Program-made: the position numbers and the translations under genes
The notes under the pieces: model-generated
The model's input: the letters and a program-made list of their open reading frames with translations, nothing else
Databases searched by the model: none
What the model was told of the DNA's origin: nothing
Shown: piece after piece, positions 8,634 to 17,673 of the stretch
Position numbering within the stretch: position 1 is the first letter of the stretch
Layout of the letters: each line of letters begins with the position of its first letter
From: an uncultured Lachnospiraceae bacterium
GTDB lineage: Bacteria; Bacillota; Clostridia; Lachnospirales; Lachnospiraceae
NCBI GenBank assembly: GCA_910578715.1
Contig: CAJTRL010000014.1
Span: 4,915 to 68,914, forward strand
Length of the DNA: 64,000 bases
Direction of reading: 5' to 3'

Positions 8634-11069
8634 TTAACCCATCGTTACCACAACATCATAAGTATTTTTTCCCTTCACATAAGGAATGACGCGGCCTTCA
8701 ACCGTCTGTCCGTCAACGGTAACGGATTTGATGCCTTTTTCCACATTGTCGGGATTTACAACTTTAATATGGTATGTTCCTTCCCGGAATTTCCTCGTGA
8801 GCTCGAAATCGCCGAAGCCCGCGGGCACGCATGGGTTAATGCGCAGTCCCGCGTGCGTAGGGTATACGCCCAGAATATACTGGGAAATATTGACGAAAGT
8901 CCATGCCGCCGTTCCGGTCAGCCAGCTGTTCTTGGCTTCGCCGTGGAATTTGGCGTCCGCACCGGCTACCATCTGGGAATATACATAAGGCTCTGTCCGG
9001 TGGATTTCACTGATTTCTTCCACATAAGCCGGACAGGTCTTCTGGTAGATTTCAAAAGCGCGGCTGCCGCGGCCGATAACCGTTTCCGCGATAGAAACCC
9101 AGGGATTGTTATGGCAGAAGATACCCGCGTTTTCCTTATACCCTGGCGGATAGGAAGAAACTTCGCCAAGCTCTAAGTGATATTTGGTGTAAGCGGGCTG
9201 TAAAATCATGACGCCGTATTTTGTGTCCAGTTTTTCTTTGACGGAATCCAGCGCTTTTTTCGCGAGTCCTTCTTCCACGCCGACGCCGGCGAGAACGCAG
9301 AAGCCCTGGGGCTCGATATAAATCTGACCTTCTTCACATTCTTTGGAACCGATTTTGTGGCTGTACGCGTCGTAGGCGCGGACAAACCATTCGCCGTCCC
9401 AGCCGTCTTTCAGAATTGCATCGTACATCACTCTGACTTCGGCCCTTGCCCGTTCCGCCTCCGCATTGTCATTCATCAGCTCGCATAACTGCGCGTATTC
9501 TTCTCCGTATTTTACGAACATTCCGGCGATGAATACGGATTCCGCAACGGGACCTTCGGAGGGGCCGAACGTCTGGAAGGATTCGCCCGGATGCTCGGAG
9601 AAGCAGTTCAGATTCAGGCAGTCGTTCCAGTCAGCGCGGCCAATCAGCGGAAGGCCGTGGGGCCCTTTGTGGTTTACCGTGTAATCAAAAGAGCGTTTCA
9701 GGTGGTTCATCAGCGGCGCCGCCACCGACATATCGTTATCAAAAGGAACCATTTCCGTCAGGATGGAAGTGTCGCCGCTTTCCCGGACGTAAGCCGAGGT
9801 TCCGGCAATCAGCCACAGCGGGTCGTCATTGAAACCGCTGCCAATATCGGAGTTTCCTTTTTTTGTCAGAGGCTGGTACTGGTGGTACGCGCTGCCGTCC
9901 TGGAACTGGGTGGATGCGATGTCGATGATGCGCTGTCTCGCCCGGTCGGGAATCAGGTGCACGAAGCCCAGAAGGTCCTGACAGGAATCACGGAAGCCCA
10001 TGCCGCGGCCGATGCCCGATTCGTAATAGGAAGCGGAACGGGACATGTTGAAGGTTACCATACACTGATACTGGTTCCAGATATTGACCATGCGGTCCAC
10101 TTTATCGTTAGAGGACTTCACGCTGTATTTGGATAAAAGTTCTTTCCAGTAATCGTTCAGCGCGGCAAACGCCCGGTCAACGTCGGCATCCGTCCGGTAT
10201 TTTGCAAGCATCCGCTCCGCCGGTTTTTTATTGATGATACCGGGAGATTCCCATTTTTCGTCTTCGGGATTTTCGATATAGCCCAGTACGAAAACAAAAG
10301 ATTTCGTTTCGCCGGGCGCAATGCTCATATTGAGCTGGTGGGAAGCAATCGGCGACCAGCCGCTTGCCATGGAGTTCGTGCACTTGCCGTTTTCCACCGC
10401 TTCCGGGTTCATAACGCCGCGGTATGCGCCGAGGAAAGCATCCCGGCTCGTATCGAACCCATCCGCCGGAGCGTTGACCGAATAAATGGCATAGTGGTTC
10501 CGGCGCTCCCGGTATTCTGTCTTATGGAAAATGGTGGAACCGACAACTTCCACTTCTCCTGTGCTCAGATTCCGCTGAAAGTTTCTGGAATCGTCGTCCG
10601 CATTCCACAGACACCATTCCACATAGGAAAAAAGAGAAATATTTTTCGTTTCGGAAGATTTATTCGTCAGCCGGACCTGGCTGATTTCACAGTTATCGTC
10701 CATCGGAACAAAAGTCAGCACGGACGCTTCCAGTTCCTTTTTGGAGCCGGTAAAGCGGCTGTAACCGATGCCGTGGCGGCATTCATAGCTGTCCAGTTCG
10801 GTCTGCGTCGGCTTCCAGCCCGGATTCCATACGCAGCTGCCGTCTTTGATATAGAAATATTTGCCGTTGATATCGGATGGTACGTCGTTGTAGCGGTATC
10901 TGGTCAGGCGCAGCAGCTTTGCATCCTTATAAAAAGTATAACCGCCGCAGGTGTTGGAAATCAGTGTAAAAAATTCATTGCAGCCCAGATAATTAATCCA
11001 GGGCAGCGGCGTTTTGGGAGTGGTGATGACATACTCGCGGCTGGCATCATCGAAATAACCATATTTCAT
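8634..11069 (-). CDS. GH94 cellobiose phosphorylase
   Basis: An 811-aa intracellular phosphorylase of glycoside hydrolase family 94, the usual length for cellobiose phosphorylases. It should split cellobiose with phosphate into glucose 1-phosphate and glucose. Supporting segments are the N-terminal YGYFDDASREYVI, GRGMGFRDSCQDLLG and FNDDPLWL in the (alpha/alpha)6 barrel, and RADWNDCLNLN, the conserved DWND region that carries the general acid in this family. AAGGAG lies nine bases before the start. The divergent LacI gene and sugar ABC genes point to uptake of a beta-glucan disaccharide; a laminaribiose or cellodextrin enzyme is a less likely alternative. Confidence 0.93.
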   Translation of the reverse strand: MKYGYFDDASREYVITTPKTPLPWINYLGCNEFFTLISNTCGGYTFYKDAKLLRLTRYRYNDVPSDINGKYFYIKDGSCVWNPGWKPTQTELDSYECRHGIGYSRFTGSKKELEASVLTFVPMDDNCEISQVRLTNKSSETKNISLFSYVEWCLWNADDDSRNFQRNLSTGEVEVVGSTIFHKTEYRERRNHYAIYSVNAPADGFDTSRDAFLGAYRGVMNPEAVENGKCTNSMASGWSPIASHQLNMSIAPGETKSFVFVLGYIENPEDEKWESPGIINKKPAERMLAKYRTDADVDRAFAALNDYWKELLSKYSVKSSNDKVDRMVNIWNQYQCMVTFNMSRSASYYESGIGRGMGFRDSCQDLLGFVHLIPDRARQRIIDIASTQFQDGSAYHQYQPLTKKGNSDIGSGFNDDPLWLIAGTSAYVRESGDTSILTEMVPFDNDMSVAAPLMNHLKRSFDYTVNHKGPHGLPLIGRADWNDCLNLNCFSEHPGESFQTFGPSEGPVAESVFIAGMFVKYGEEYAQLCELMNDNAEAERARAEVRVMYDAILKDGWDGEWFVRAYDAYSHKIGSKECEEGQIYIEPQGFCVLAGVGVEEGLAKKALDSVKEKLDTKYGVMILQPAYTKYHLELGEVSSYPPGYKENAGIFCHNNPWVSIAETVIGRGSRAFEIYQKTCPAYVEEISEIHRTEPYVYSQMVAGADAKFHGEAKNSWLTGTAAWTFVNISQYILGVYPTHAGLRINPCVPAGFGDFELTRKFREGTYHIKVVNPDNVEKGIKSVTVDGQTVEGRVIPYVKGKNTYDVVVTMG

Positions 11070-11090
11070 AGTAAGTTCTCCTTCTTTTGG

Positions 11091-11111
11091 CTGAACAGTT
11101 TGTTTGTTCAG
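11091..11111. promoter_or_regulatory. Hairpin in the GH94 5' leader
   Basis: CTGAACA and TGTTCAG form a perfect seven-base inverted repeat with a seven-base loop, directly upstream of the GH94 ribosome site on the minus strand. It may be an operator or an mRNA 5' structure. Confidence 0.4.
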
Positions 11112-11221
11112 GTGAATAAATAATGATTGTTATAAAAAAAGTGGAAATGTTGAAAAGCTGAAAACGAAAACATGCCAGGCCGTATCAGTATCAATTGATA
11201 TGATATCTGGCGATAACAACA

Positions 11222-11237
11222 GAAAACGATTAAGTGA
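11222..11237 (+). promoter_or_regulatory. LacI-type operator, copy 1
   Basis: GAAAACGATTAAGTGA, identical over 16 bases to the copy at 11591. The AAACG core is characteristic of LacI/GalR operators. It lies about 150 bases upstream of the GH94 gene. Confidence 0.6.
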
Positions 11238-11407
11238 ATGATTTTTGATTAAGTGATACTAGAAAGTATACAGAAAAAAAACGGAAAGCGCAATAAAAAT
11301 TATAACAATTTATCAAAAATTTGTCAGGAGGCTTATGCCGGCCTCCCTTTCTTTTATAAGAATTTCGAAAAAAATCCCTTTTTTGCGTCCAAAAGACGAA
11401 AAACAAC

Positions 11408-11417
11408 GAAAACGATT
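11408..11417 (+). promoter_or_regulatory. LacI-type operator, partial copy 2
   Basis: GAAAACGATT matches the first ten bases of the two full copies, then diverges (GATATT). It lies midway between the divergent genes. Confidence 0.4.
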
Positions 11418-11553
11418 GATATTTTTCAAAATAAATATGTACAAACTGTAAACAGGGTGTTAATAAACTATGCAAAAGTACAGAAAAGCAAATGCTAAAT
11501 CTGTGAAAAATAGACAAACATATCTATTTTTGACAAAAAAAGAAAAAAATGTA

Positions 11554-11582
11554 TTGCAAAATTATTCAAAGTGATATAGACT
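11554..11582 (+). promoter_or_regulatory. Sigma-A-type promoter for the lacI-family gene
   Basis: TTGCAA (11554-11559), a 17-base spacer and TAGACT (11577-11582) form a plausible vegetative promoter. Operator copy 3 begins nine bases downstream, which suits autorepression. Confidence 0.5.
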
Positions 11583-11590
11583 GAAAATAC

Positions 11591-11606
11591 GAAAACGATT
11601 AAGTGA
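11591..11606 (+). promoter_or_regulatory. LacI-type operator, copy 3
   Basis: GAAAACGATTAAGTGA, identical to copy 1, just downstream of the -10 of the regulator promoter. The 606-base divergent region 11070-11675 otherwise contains AT-rich sequence and no open frame I would call. Confidence 0.6.
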
Positions 11607-11675
11607 TTTGGGCTGGTTCCTATCAGAACGGTACAGCAGGAGATGGCCTGACGTTTACAGGATAGGGGCGGTCAA

Positions 11676-12701
11676 ATGGTATCAATGAAGGATATTTCAG
11701 CGGCATGCGGCGTATCCGTCGCAACCGTAAGCAAAGCGCTCAATGACCACAAGGACATTGGCGCGGAGACAAAAGCGCATGTCAGGCAGATAGCGAAGGA
11801 AATGGGATATTTCCCCAACTCCGCAGCAAAAGTGCTCAAGACGAAACGCAGCTATAACATTGGCGTCCTCTTCTCGGTTGATGACCACAGCGGTCTGACG
11901 CATGAGTATTTTGCACAGGTGCTGGACAGTCTGAAGTGTACGGCGGAAGCCAGAGGATATGACATTACCTTTATTAATGGAAGCAGCGTAAGGCCTAATA
12001 AGATGTCTTATCTGGAGCATTGCAGATACAGAGGGTTTGACGGTGTCGTCATCGCAAATACCAAGTTTGAACACCCGGAAGTATTCGAGCTGGTGCGGAG
12101 CGATATTCCAAGTGTCACGATAGACCATATTTTTAATAATGTCAGCGTGGTCATATCGGATAATGTAAAAGGGATGAGCGATTTGCTCCATTATATATAT
12201 GGAAAAGGACACCGCAAAATCGCGTATATCCACGGGGAGGATTCTTCGGTAACGCGGAGCCGTCTGGCATCTTTTTACAAAACGACGGCGGAGCTGGGAA
12301 TCGAAGTTCCCGACGAATACATAGGGATAGCCGCATATCGTGATACGAAAGCAACCCATATCGAGACGGAACGGCTGCTCGATTTGAAAAACCGGCCGAC
12401 CTGCATTCTTTACCCGGATGATTTCGCCTGCTTCGGCGGCATCAATGCGATTCACGAAAGAGGGTTGAAAATTCCGGATGACATTTCCATCGCGGGGTAT
12501 GACGGAATCCGAATCGGAAGGCATTTCGAGCCGCAGCTTACGACGGTGAACCAGGATACGAAAAGACTGGGGCAGTTAGCGGCGGAGAAGCTGATTAGCC
12601 TGATTGAACATCCGAAAATGACGATAGTTGAGCAGATTGTCGTGGAAGGAGAAGTTTATCCTGGCAGTTCCGTTGGAAATCTGATTTCGCAGCAACAGTA
12701 G
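11676..12701 (+). CDS. LacI/GalR-family transcriptional regulator
   Basis: A 341-aa repressor. The N-terminal helix-turn-helix and hinge helix (MKDISAACGVSVATVSKALN and FPNSAAKVLKTKRS) are followed by a periplasmic-binding-protein-like sensor domain (YNIGVLFS onward, with a late SIAGYDGIRIG strand typical of the family). It lies divergent to the GH94 gene and upstream of the sugar ABC genes, so it probably controls both in response to a disaccharide or its phosphorylysis product. Confidence 0.95.
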   Translation: MVSMKDISAACGVSVATVSKALNDHKDIGAETKAHVRQIAKEMGYFPNSAAKVLKTKRSYNIGVLFSVDDHSGLTHEYFAQVLDSLKCTAEARGYDITFINGSSVRPNKMSYLEHCRYRGFDGVVIANTKFEHPEVFELVRSDIPSVTIDHIFNNVSVVISDNVKGMSDLLHYIYGKGHRKIAYIHGEDSSVTRSRLASFYKTTAELGIEVPDEYIGIAAYRDTKATHIETERLLDLKNRPTCILYPDDFACFGGINAIHERGLKIPDDISIAGYDGIRIGRHFEPQLTTVNQDTKRLGQLAAEKLISLIEHPKMTIVEQIVVEGEVYPGSSVGNLISQQQ

Positions 12702-12724
12702 TCTGAAAATGAAACGGGCATTTA

Positions 12725-12743
12725 TATCAGGAAACCCCTGATA
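12725..12743 (+). terminator. Weak hairpin after the lacI-family gene
   Basis: TATCAGG / CCTGATA with a five-base loop is followed by AATTTTAAT. It may be a partial terminator or leader structure before the binding-protein gene. Confidence 0.4.
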
Positions 12744-12820
12744 ATTTTAATAAATGCAAATAGCTGGTGGAAAACACTGTAAACAGTGACACCAAGAATC
12801 CAAAGGGAGGAAAAAATTCT

Positions 12821-14266
12821 ATGAAGAAAAAGTTACTTAGCGCTCTTCTTTCAACAGCAATGGTAGCAAGTCTGCTCGTTGGCTGTGGCGGAAACGGCGG
12901 CGCGGCAACAGACAACAATGCGGCAGCTGACAATACGGCAGCGGCGGACAACACAGCGGCAGCTGATAATACAGCAGCAGCGGACAACACAGCGGCGGCG
13001 GACAATACGGCAGCAGCAGATACCGCAACAGACACAGCGGCTTCCGGAGATAAGTTCTACATCTACTCCTGGAACACAGAGCTGGGCGAGAGACTTGAGT
13101 ATGTATATAAAGCATACCCTGAAATCAAAGACAGAGTTGAGTATGTAAACGTAGGTGACTCTGCTGTATATCAGGAGAAAATCGACCAGTTATTACAGAC
13201 ACCCGACGCAGAAGACTACCCGGATATGATTGCTTTCGAGGCTGGTTATATCATGAAGTACACCAACAGCGATTACACGATTCCGGTAACGGACTGCGGT
13301 ATCACGGATGCAGACCTTGCAGAAATGTATCCTTATACGATTACCATTGCAACTGACCAGAGAGACGGTTCTCTGAAAGGACTTTCCTGGCAGGCATGTC
13401 CTGGTTCCTTTATTTACAGAGCTGACCTTGCAGAGAGCATTCTCGGCGTAAAGAGCCCGGAAGAAATGCAGGCGAAGATTAATTCCTGGGATGCTTTCCT
13501 TGACACGGCAAGAGAGATTAAAGAAAAATCAGGCGACGCGACAAGAATCCTTTCTTCCAACGGTGACGTTGTAAACACATTTATGTCCAACAAGACACAG
13601 CCCTGGGTAACTTCCGACAGCGTATTCCATATGGACAGCGCAATGGAAGAGTACATGGATGTTGTTAAAGTACTTGAATCCGAAGACTTAACACAGAAGA
13701 CAACACAGTGGTCTGATGAATGGAACGCTGGTCCTTCTACCGATGCAGTATTTGGTTACTTTGGATGTACATGGTTCTTACACTGGACAATCAAAGCAAA
13801 CTGCGGCGGCGATGCAGTAGGTTCAGGCACATACGGTCTGTGGAATATGTGCCAGGGTCCGGCTCCTTATTACTGGGGGGGCACATGGCTTGGTGCAACA
13901 GCAAACTGCTCCGATACAGCACTCGCTGGACAGATTATGAAGACTCTTTGCTGTGATACAGCAACTATCCAGACATTGTCCGAAGAAACACTGGACTATG
14001 TAAACAACAAGACGGCTATGAAGAACCTGTCAGACGCTGGCAAGGGTGCATATGACTTCTTAGGCGGCCAGGACTTCATCGCAGTATTCTCTCCTCTGGC
14101 TGAAGACGTAGACGTTTCCTGGATGTGCGCATATGACCAGAAGGTTAATGAATTACTGGATACACAGGTAACTGCTTATGCAAAAGGTGATAAAGATAAA
14201 GAAACAGCTATCGCTGACTTCAAAGCAGCAGTAGCAGAGGCTTATCCGGCACTGACAGTAGAATAA
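12821..14266 (+). CDS. Sugar ABC transporter substrate-binding lipoprotein
   Basis: A 481-aa family-1 extracellular solute-binding protein. A signal peptide (MKKKLLSALLSTAMVASLL) ends in the lipobox LVGC with Cys22 as the lipidation site. An Ala/Asp/Asn/Thr linker built of five AAADNT repeats follows, then the binding domain (FYIYSWNTELGERL onward). It should deliver an oligosaccharide to the two permeases downstream. Start ATG 12821 follows GGGAGG. A stable hairpin after the gene may raise its mRNA relative to the permeases. Confidence 0.93.
   Translation: MKKKLLSALLSTAMVASLLVGCGGNGGAATDNNAAADNTAAADNTAAADNTAAADNTAAADNTAAADTATDTAASGDKFYIYSWNTELGERLEYVYKAYPEIKDRVEYVNVGDSAVYQEKIDQLLQTPDAEDYPDMIAFEAGYIMKYTNSDYTIPVTDCGITDADLAEMYPYTITIATDQRDGSLKGLSWQACPGSFIYRADLAESILGVKSPEEMQAKINSWDAFLDTAREIKEKSGDATRILSSNGDVVNTFMSNKTQPWVTSDSVFHMDSAMEEYMDVVKVLESEDLTQKTTQWSDEWNAGPSTDAVFGYFGCTWFLHWTIKANCGGDAVGSGTYGLWNMCQGPAPYYWGGTWLGATANCSDTALAGQIMKTLCCDTATIQTLSEETLDYVNNKTAMKNLSDAGKGAYDFLGGQDFIAVFSPLAEDVDVSWMCAYDQKVNELLDTQVTAYAKGDKDKETAIADFKAAVAEAYPALTVE
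12920..13009 (+). repeat. Five 18-bp tandem repeats encoding AAADNT
   Basis: Five consecutive 18-base units (consensus GCNGCNGCNGAYAAYACN) encode AAADNT and form the linker between the lipidated Cys and the binding domain; a sixth unit is degenerate. Unit number changes would keep the frame and alter tether length. Confidence 0.9.
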
Positions 14267-14319
14267 GACGCGCCCAAACTTGCGGACTGAAAAACTGAGA
14301 AAAAAGTAAGATGTATCAT

Positions 14320-14348
14320 CAGAAGGTACGGCGCAGCCGTACCTTCTG
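14320..14348 (+). promoter_or_regulatory. Intra-operon hairpin between binding protein and permeases
   Basis: A perfect 13-bp stem, CAGAAGGTACGGC with a GCA loop and its complement, has no T tract after it. By analogy with malE-malF spacers it may protect the upstream mRNA or cause partial termination. The rest of the 225-base gap shows no gene. Confidence 0.6.
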
Positions 14349-14491
14349 TAACAAAAGAAACGGGAATTGCTTGTGTGTAAGGGGCGCGGCACAGATGTTT
14401 GAGAGGGTTCCGGGTCCGGAAAAATGTCAAATGCCTGTGACGCGGCTCAGGCAGAGCAAATAAGAAAAATTTATGAGAAGGATGTGGAGAT

Positions 14492-15502
14492 ATGGCAAAG
14501 AACAGCAGTAACAAGCGTAAAACCGTAGAATACGGCCGTTACGGATATTTCTTTATCGCTCCGTTTTTTATTGTTTTCGCAATTTTCCAGTTGTGGCCCC
14601 TTGTTTACACGATGGGTCTTGCATTTTGTGAGAACTATACGGATACGATGTTCAACGTGGAAGTAGGCCCGACTTTTAACGGACTGGCAAACTTCGGAAC
14701 GATTTTTGTTGGAAAAGACGGTGCATTATTTGATACCTATACATTTCGCGCACTGGGAAATACCATTATCATGTGGATGATGAATTTCCTGCCGCAGATT
14801 CTTCTGGCGCTGCTTCTGGCGGTGTGGTTTACCGATACGAGAGTCAAAATGAAAGCACAGGGCGCATACAAAATTCTGACTTTTATGCCGAATATTATCA
14901 CGGCGGCGACGATTTCCGTATTGTTCTACAAACTGTTCGATTTCCCGAACGGACCGATTAACCAGTTTTTGGTGAACAGCGGAATCTGGTCGGAACCATT
15001 CCGTTTTCTGGACACGAAATGGTCAACGCGGGGAATTATTTCTTTTATTAACTTCTGGATGTGGTATGGAAATACGATGATTGTACTGACAGCGGGCGTT
15101 CTCGGCATCAGTCCTTCTTTGTTCGAGGCGGCGAGAGTGGATGGCGCATCGAGCTGGCAGATTTTTAAGAGCGTAACCTTACCGCTTCTGCGTCCGATTA
15201 TGCTGTTCACGCTTGTAAACTCCGCTATCGGCGGTCTGCAGATGTACGATATTCCGAAGCTGTTGACGACAAGCGGTTACGGCGACCCGGATTACACGAC
15301 CAGAACGATTACGATGTATATCCGTGAACTCGCCTTTACCGGTTCAAGACAGATGGGTAAGGCATCGGCAGCATCTCTTGTTCTGTTTGTTGTGACATTG
15401 TTCTTCAGTCTGGTTCTCTTCTATATTATGAGGGATAAGGACGCGATTAAAGAAAAGAAGGCAATCAAAGCAGCACAGAAAGCAAGAAAGGAGGCAAAAT
15501 AA
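14492..15502 (+). CDS. Sugar ABC transporter permease (MalF-like)
   Basis: A 336-aa inner-membrane subunit with six helices. The EAA motif region EAARVDGASSWQIFKSVTLP (about residues 211-230) is the contact site for the ATPase. The first helix (FIAPFFIVFAIFQLWPLVYT) is typical of the carbohydrate uptake transporter-1 family. No ATPase gene is nearby, so a shared MsiK-type ATPase encoded elsewhere is likely. Confidence 0.94.
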   Translation: MAKNSSNKRKTVEYGRYGYFFIAPFFIVFAIFQLWPLVYTMGLAFCENYTDTMFNVEVGPTFNGLANFGTIFVGKDGALFDTYTFRALGNTIIMWMMNFLPQILLALLLAVWFTDTRVKMKAQGAYKILTFMPNIITAATISVLFYKLFDFPNGPINQFLVNSGIWSEPFRFLDTKWSTRGIISFINFWMWYGNTMIVLTAGVLGISPSLFEAARVDGASSWQIFKSVTLPLLRPIMLFTLVNSAIGGLQMYDIPKLLTTSGYGDPDYTTRTITMYIRELAFTGSRQMGKASAASLVLFVVTLFFSLVLFYIMRDKDAIKEKKAIKAAQKARKEAK

Positions 15503-15504
15503 TC

Positions 15505-16377
15505 ATGGCAAAGAATAATGGTCAGGAGGGCGGATTACATGCAAGAATCCTCGGCGCCCAGATATTTCGAAATGCTATTTGTATTTTCCTCTGTTTCTTA
15601 AGTCTGATTCCTTTCTGGATTATGATTGTGAATGCGACAAGAACCAGCGTGGATATTCAGTCAAGTTTTTCTCTCATTCCGTCCCATTATTTTATGGAAA
15701 ACTGGGAGAAACTGCTGTATCAGTGTAATGAGAACGTTCCGTTGTGGAAATATATGGTCAACAGCTGTATCATCGCTTTCGGCTCCACATTGCTGACGGT
15801 GTACTTCTCGACGATGACGGCATATGGCGTAACCGTATATAAATTCAAAGGATGTCAGTTCGCATGGGCGTTCATCATGGCGATTATGATGATTCCCGTA
15901 CAGGTATCTTCCATTGGTTTCTTCCGTTTTGTATTCGGACTGGGACTCGGAAACAGCTATATACCGCTGATTATTCCCGCGATAGCGGCGCCTTCTACGG
16001 TGTTCTTTATGAGACAGTATATGCAGAGCGCACTGCCGCTGGAAATCGTGGACGCGGCGAGAATAGACGGTTCCAGAGAGTTCAACACCTTTAATACGAT
16101 TGCTATGCCGTTAATGAGACCGGCGATTGCGACACAGTGTATCTTCGCTTTTATCGCATCATGGAATAACTTCTATACGCCTTCCATGCTGCTGACGTCC
16201 CAGAAGAAATATACGCTGCCGATGTTCGTACAGCTGATGAGAGGTGAAAGATTCCGTTCCGACCACGGTATTATCTATGTGGGTCTGGTTATTACGATAT
16301 TACCGATTTTCATCGTATACTTCATTCTCTCCAAACATATCATCGCGGGTGTTGCGCTCGGTGGTGTAAAAGAATAA
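15505..16377 (+). CDS. Sugar ABC transporter permease (MalG-like)
   Basis: A 290-aa partner of the preceding permease, starting two bases after its stop. Six helices and the EAA loop VDAARIDGSREFNTFNTIAM identify it. It ends with ALGGVKE, close to the usual GxVKG tail of MalG-type subunits. Confidence 0.94.
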   Translation: MAKNNGQEGGLHARILGAQIFRNAICIFLCFLSLIPFWIMIVNATRTSVDIQSSFSLIPSHYFMENWEKLLYQCNENVPLWKYMVNSCIIAFGSTLLTVYFSTMTAYGVTVYKFKGCQFAWAFIMAIMMIPVQVSSIGFFRFVFGLGLGNSYIPLIIPAIAAPSTVFFMRQYMQSALPLEIVDAARIDGSREFNTFNTIAMPLMRPAIATQCIFAFIASWNNFYTPSMLLTSQKKYTLPMFVQLMRGERFRSDHGIIYVGLVITILPIFIVYFILSKHIIAGVALGGVKE

Positions 16378-16400
16378 AATAGCATATGTTATAAAAATGA

Positions 16401-16432
16401 AAAGGCACATCGCGCTGCGATGTGTCTTTTTG
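16401..16432 (+). terminator. Rho-independent terminator of the sugar operon
   Basis: AAAGGCACATCGC, a GCT loop and GCGATGTGTCTTT form a 13-bp stem with one G-U pair, followed by TT. Confidence 0.85.
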
Positions 16433-16549
16433 ACTTAATGAAAATTTAAGAATGACAACATAGTAAAATGCAGTATAGTATGCTAAACTGTAAAAGAACG
16501 TATTTTTATGCGGTAAGGGCCCGAAAATGAGCGGACGGATGGGAGTAAA

Positions 16550-16933
16550 ATGTCTATTATACTGGGTACGGAGAAGCTGAAAGCATACCGCGGTCTTTCC
16601 ATGCTTTGTGAATATGCGGGAAAGAGTGCGGAATGGTGCGATGAATTATGGCTTGCGCTTCTGACCGATTATGAATTGTACGAAGAGTTTCTGTACTATC
16701 TGGAGCATCACTGTTTTGCGGACCGCATGAAAGCGGCGGGATATTCGCTGACAGACCTTTATGTGTGGCGGATGGGACAGGATAATCTGCGGCGTGATAC
16801 CGGAAAGAATACGGAAAATTGTAATAAGGAAGAAATGGTCTTACAGGCGTTTTGGGCGATGGCCGAAATGCGAAAAGACCCTTCGCGCTACGAACGAAAG
16901 CTGGCTGACGGGCCGGGGACAGACAGGGAATGA
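16550..16933 (+). CDS. Conserved hypothetical protein
   Basis: A 127-aa soluble, helix-rich protein with no motif I recognise. Aromatic and acidic residues are abundant in the first half (WCDELWLALLTDYELYEEF). Its stop overlaps the start of the DUF1700-type gene, so the two are probably made together. GGGAG lies about eight bases before the start. Confidence 0.7.
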   Translation: MSIILGTEKLKAYRGLSMLCEYAGKSAEWCDELWLALLTDYELYEEFLYYLEHHCFADRMKAAGYSLTDLYVWRMGQDNLRRDTGKNTENCNKEEMVLQAFWAMAEMRKDPSRYERKLADGPGTDRE

Positions 16934-17394
16934 AGATGGATAAACAGGAATTTATCGAAAAATTACAGCGCACGCTGGCCGGCGGATTAAGCAGCGACAA
17001 GGTGGCGGATAATGTGCGGTATTATCAGGACTATATCGAGTCGGAAATACAGAAGGGAAACACCGAAGCGGAGGTGCTTTCGCAGCTTGGGGACCCCAGA
17101 TTATTAGCCAAAAGCATTATCGAGGCCAATAAGCGCGCCGGGGCAAGTTTCGGTTCCAACCGGGAATACGATGAAGAGTTTGTGGAAGACGGCGGGACGG
17201 AGCAGAATGTTTCCCAAAAGAAATATGGCGGAGGGATTATGCTGCCGGGCTGGCTGATAATGGTTATTATGACCGTCGTGGTCGTTGTTATCATCGGTCT
17301 TGTGACATCGCTGCTTTATGCTTTTGCGCCGGTCATTATCGCCGGACTCATTGTACTGCTGGTTGTGAAGTTTCTGCAGGGCAGAAAACCATAA
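16930..17394 (+). CDS. DUF1700-family (HAAS) membrane protein
   Basis: A 154-aa protein. The N-terminal 65 residues (MDKQEFIEKLQRTL, YYQDYIESEI and VLSQLGDPRLLAKSII) are the HAAS helical domain that occurs in DUF1700 proteins and often next to PadR-type regulators. Two membrane helices follow (about residues 100-145) with a short basic tail. Function unknown. It overlaps the upstream gene by four bases. Confidence 0.8.
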   Translation: MKMDKQEFIEKLQRTLAGGLSSDKVADNVRYYQDYIESEIQKGNTEAEVLSQLGDPRLLAKSIIEANKRAGASFGSNREYDEEFVEDGGTEQNVSQKKYGGGIMLPGWLIMVIMTVVVVVIIGLVTSLLYAFAPVIIAGLIVLLVVKFLQGRKP

Positions 17395-17399
17395 CAAAA

Positions 17400-17423
17400 T
17401 AGCCCATTATCTCTAATGGGCTA
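17400..17423 (+). terminator. Hairpin after the DUF1700 gene
   Basis: A perfect 10-bp inverted repeat (TAGCCCATTA, TCTC loop, TAATGGGCTA) seven bases after the stop. It lacks a good T tract, so it may act as a 3' stabiliser. Confidence 0.55.
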
Positions 17424-17536
17424 TTAAGGGGAGTATAAATAATTAAAATATAAGGGTTTGTAAATAGAAAATTGAAGGGGTGTTTCTATCTACAATTATT
17501 ATTATATACACTTTTCGAAAAAATGCAATCAAAAAT

Positions 17537-17568
17537 AGTACCAAAGTACTACCAAGTATTTTGGTACT
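17537..17568 (+). terminator. Hairpin with T tract in the AT-rich gap
   Basis: AGTACCAAA and TTTGGTACT form a nine-base stem followed by TTTTTC. The 17424-17673 gap is otherwise very AT-rich and shows no gene. Confidence 0.5.
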
Positions 17569-17673
17569 TTTTCATAAAAAAATAGTACTAAAGACCTATA
17601 AAGGCGTTGAATACTTTTTTGGATATTTTGCAATACTATTTTTGTAATATAAATCAATCAGGAGGTATGCAAA

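Noticed and set aside
12727..13035. Minus-strand frame of Ala/Val repeats
   Set aside because: It is the antisense of the lipoprotein linker repeats.
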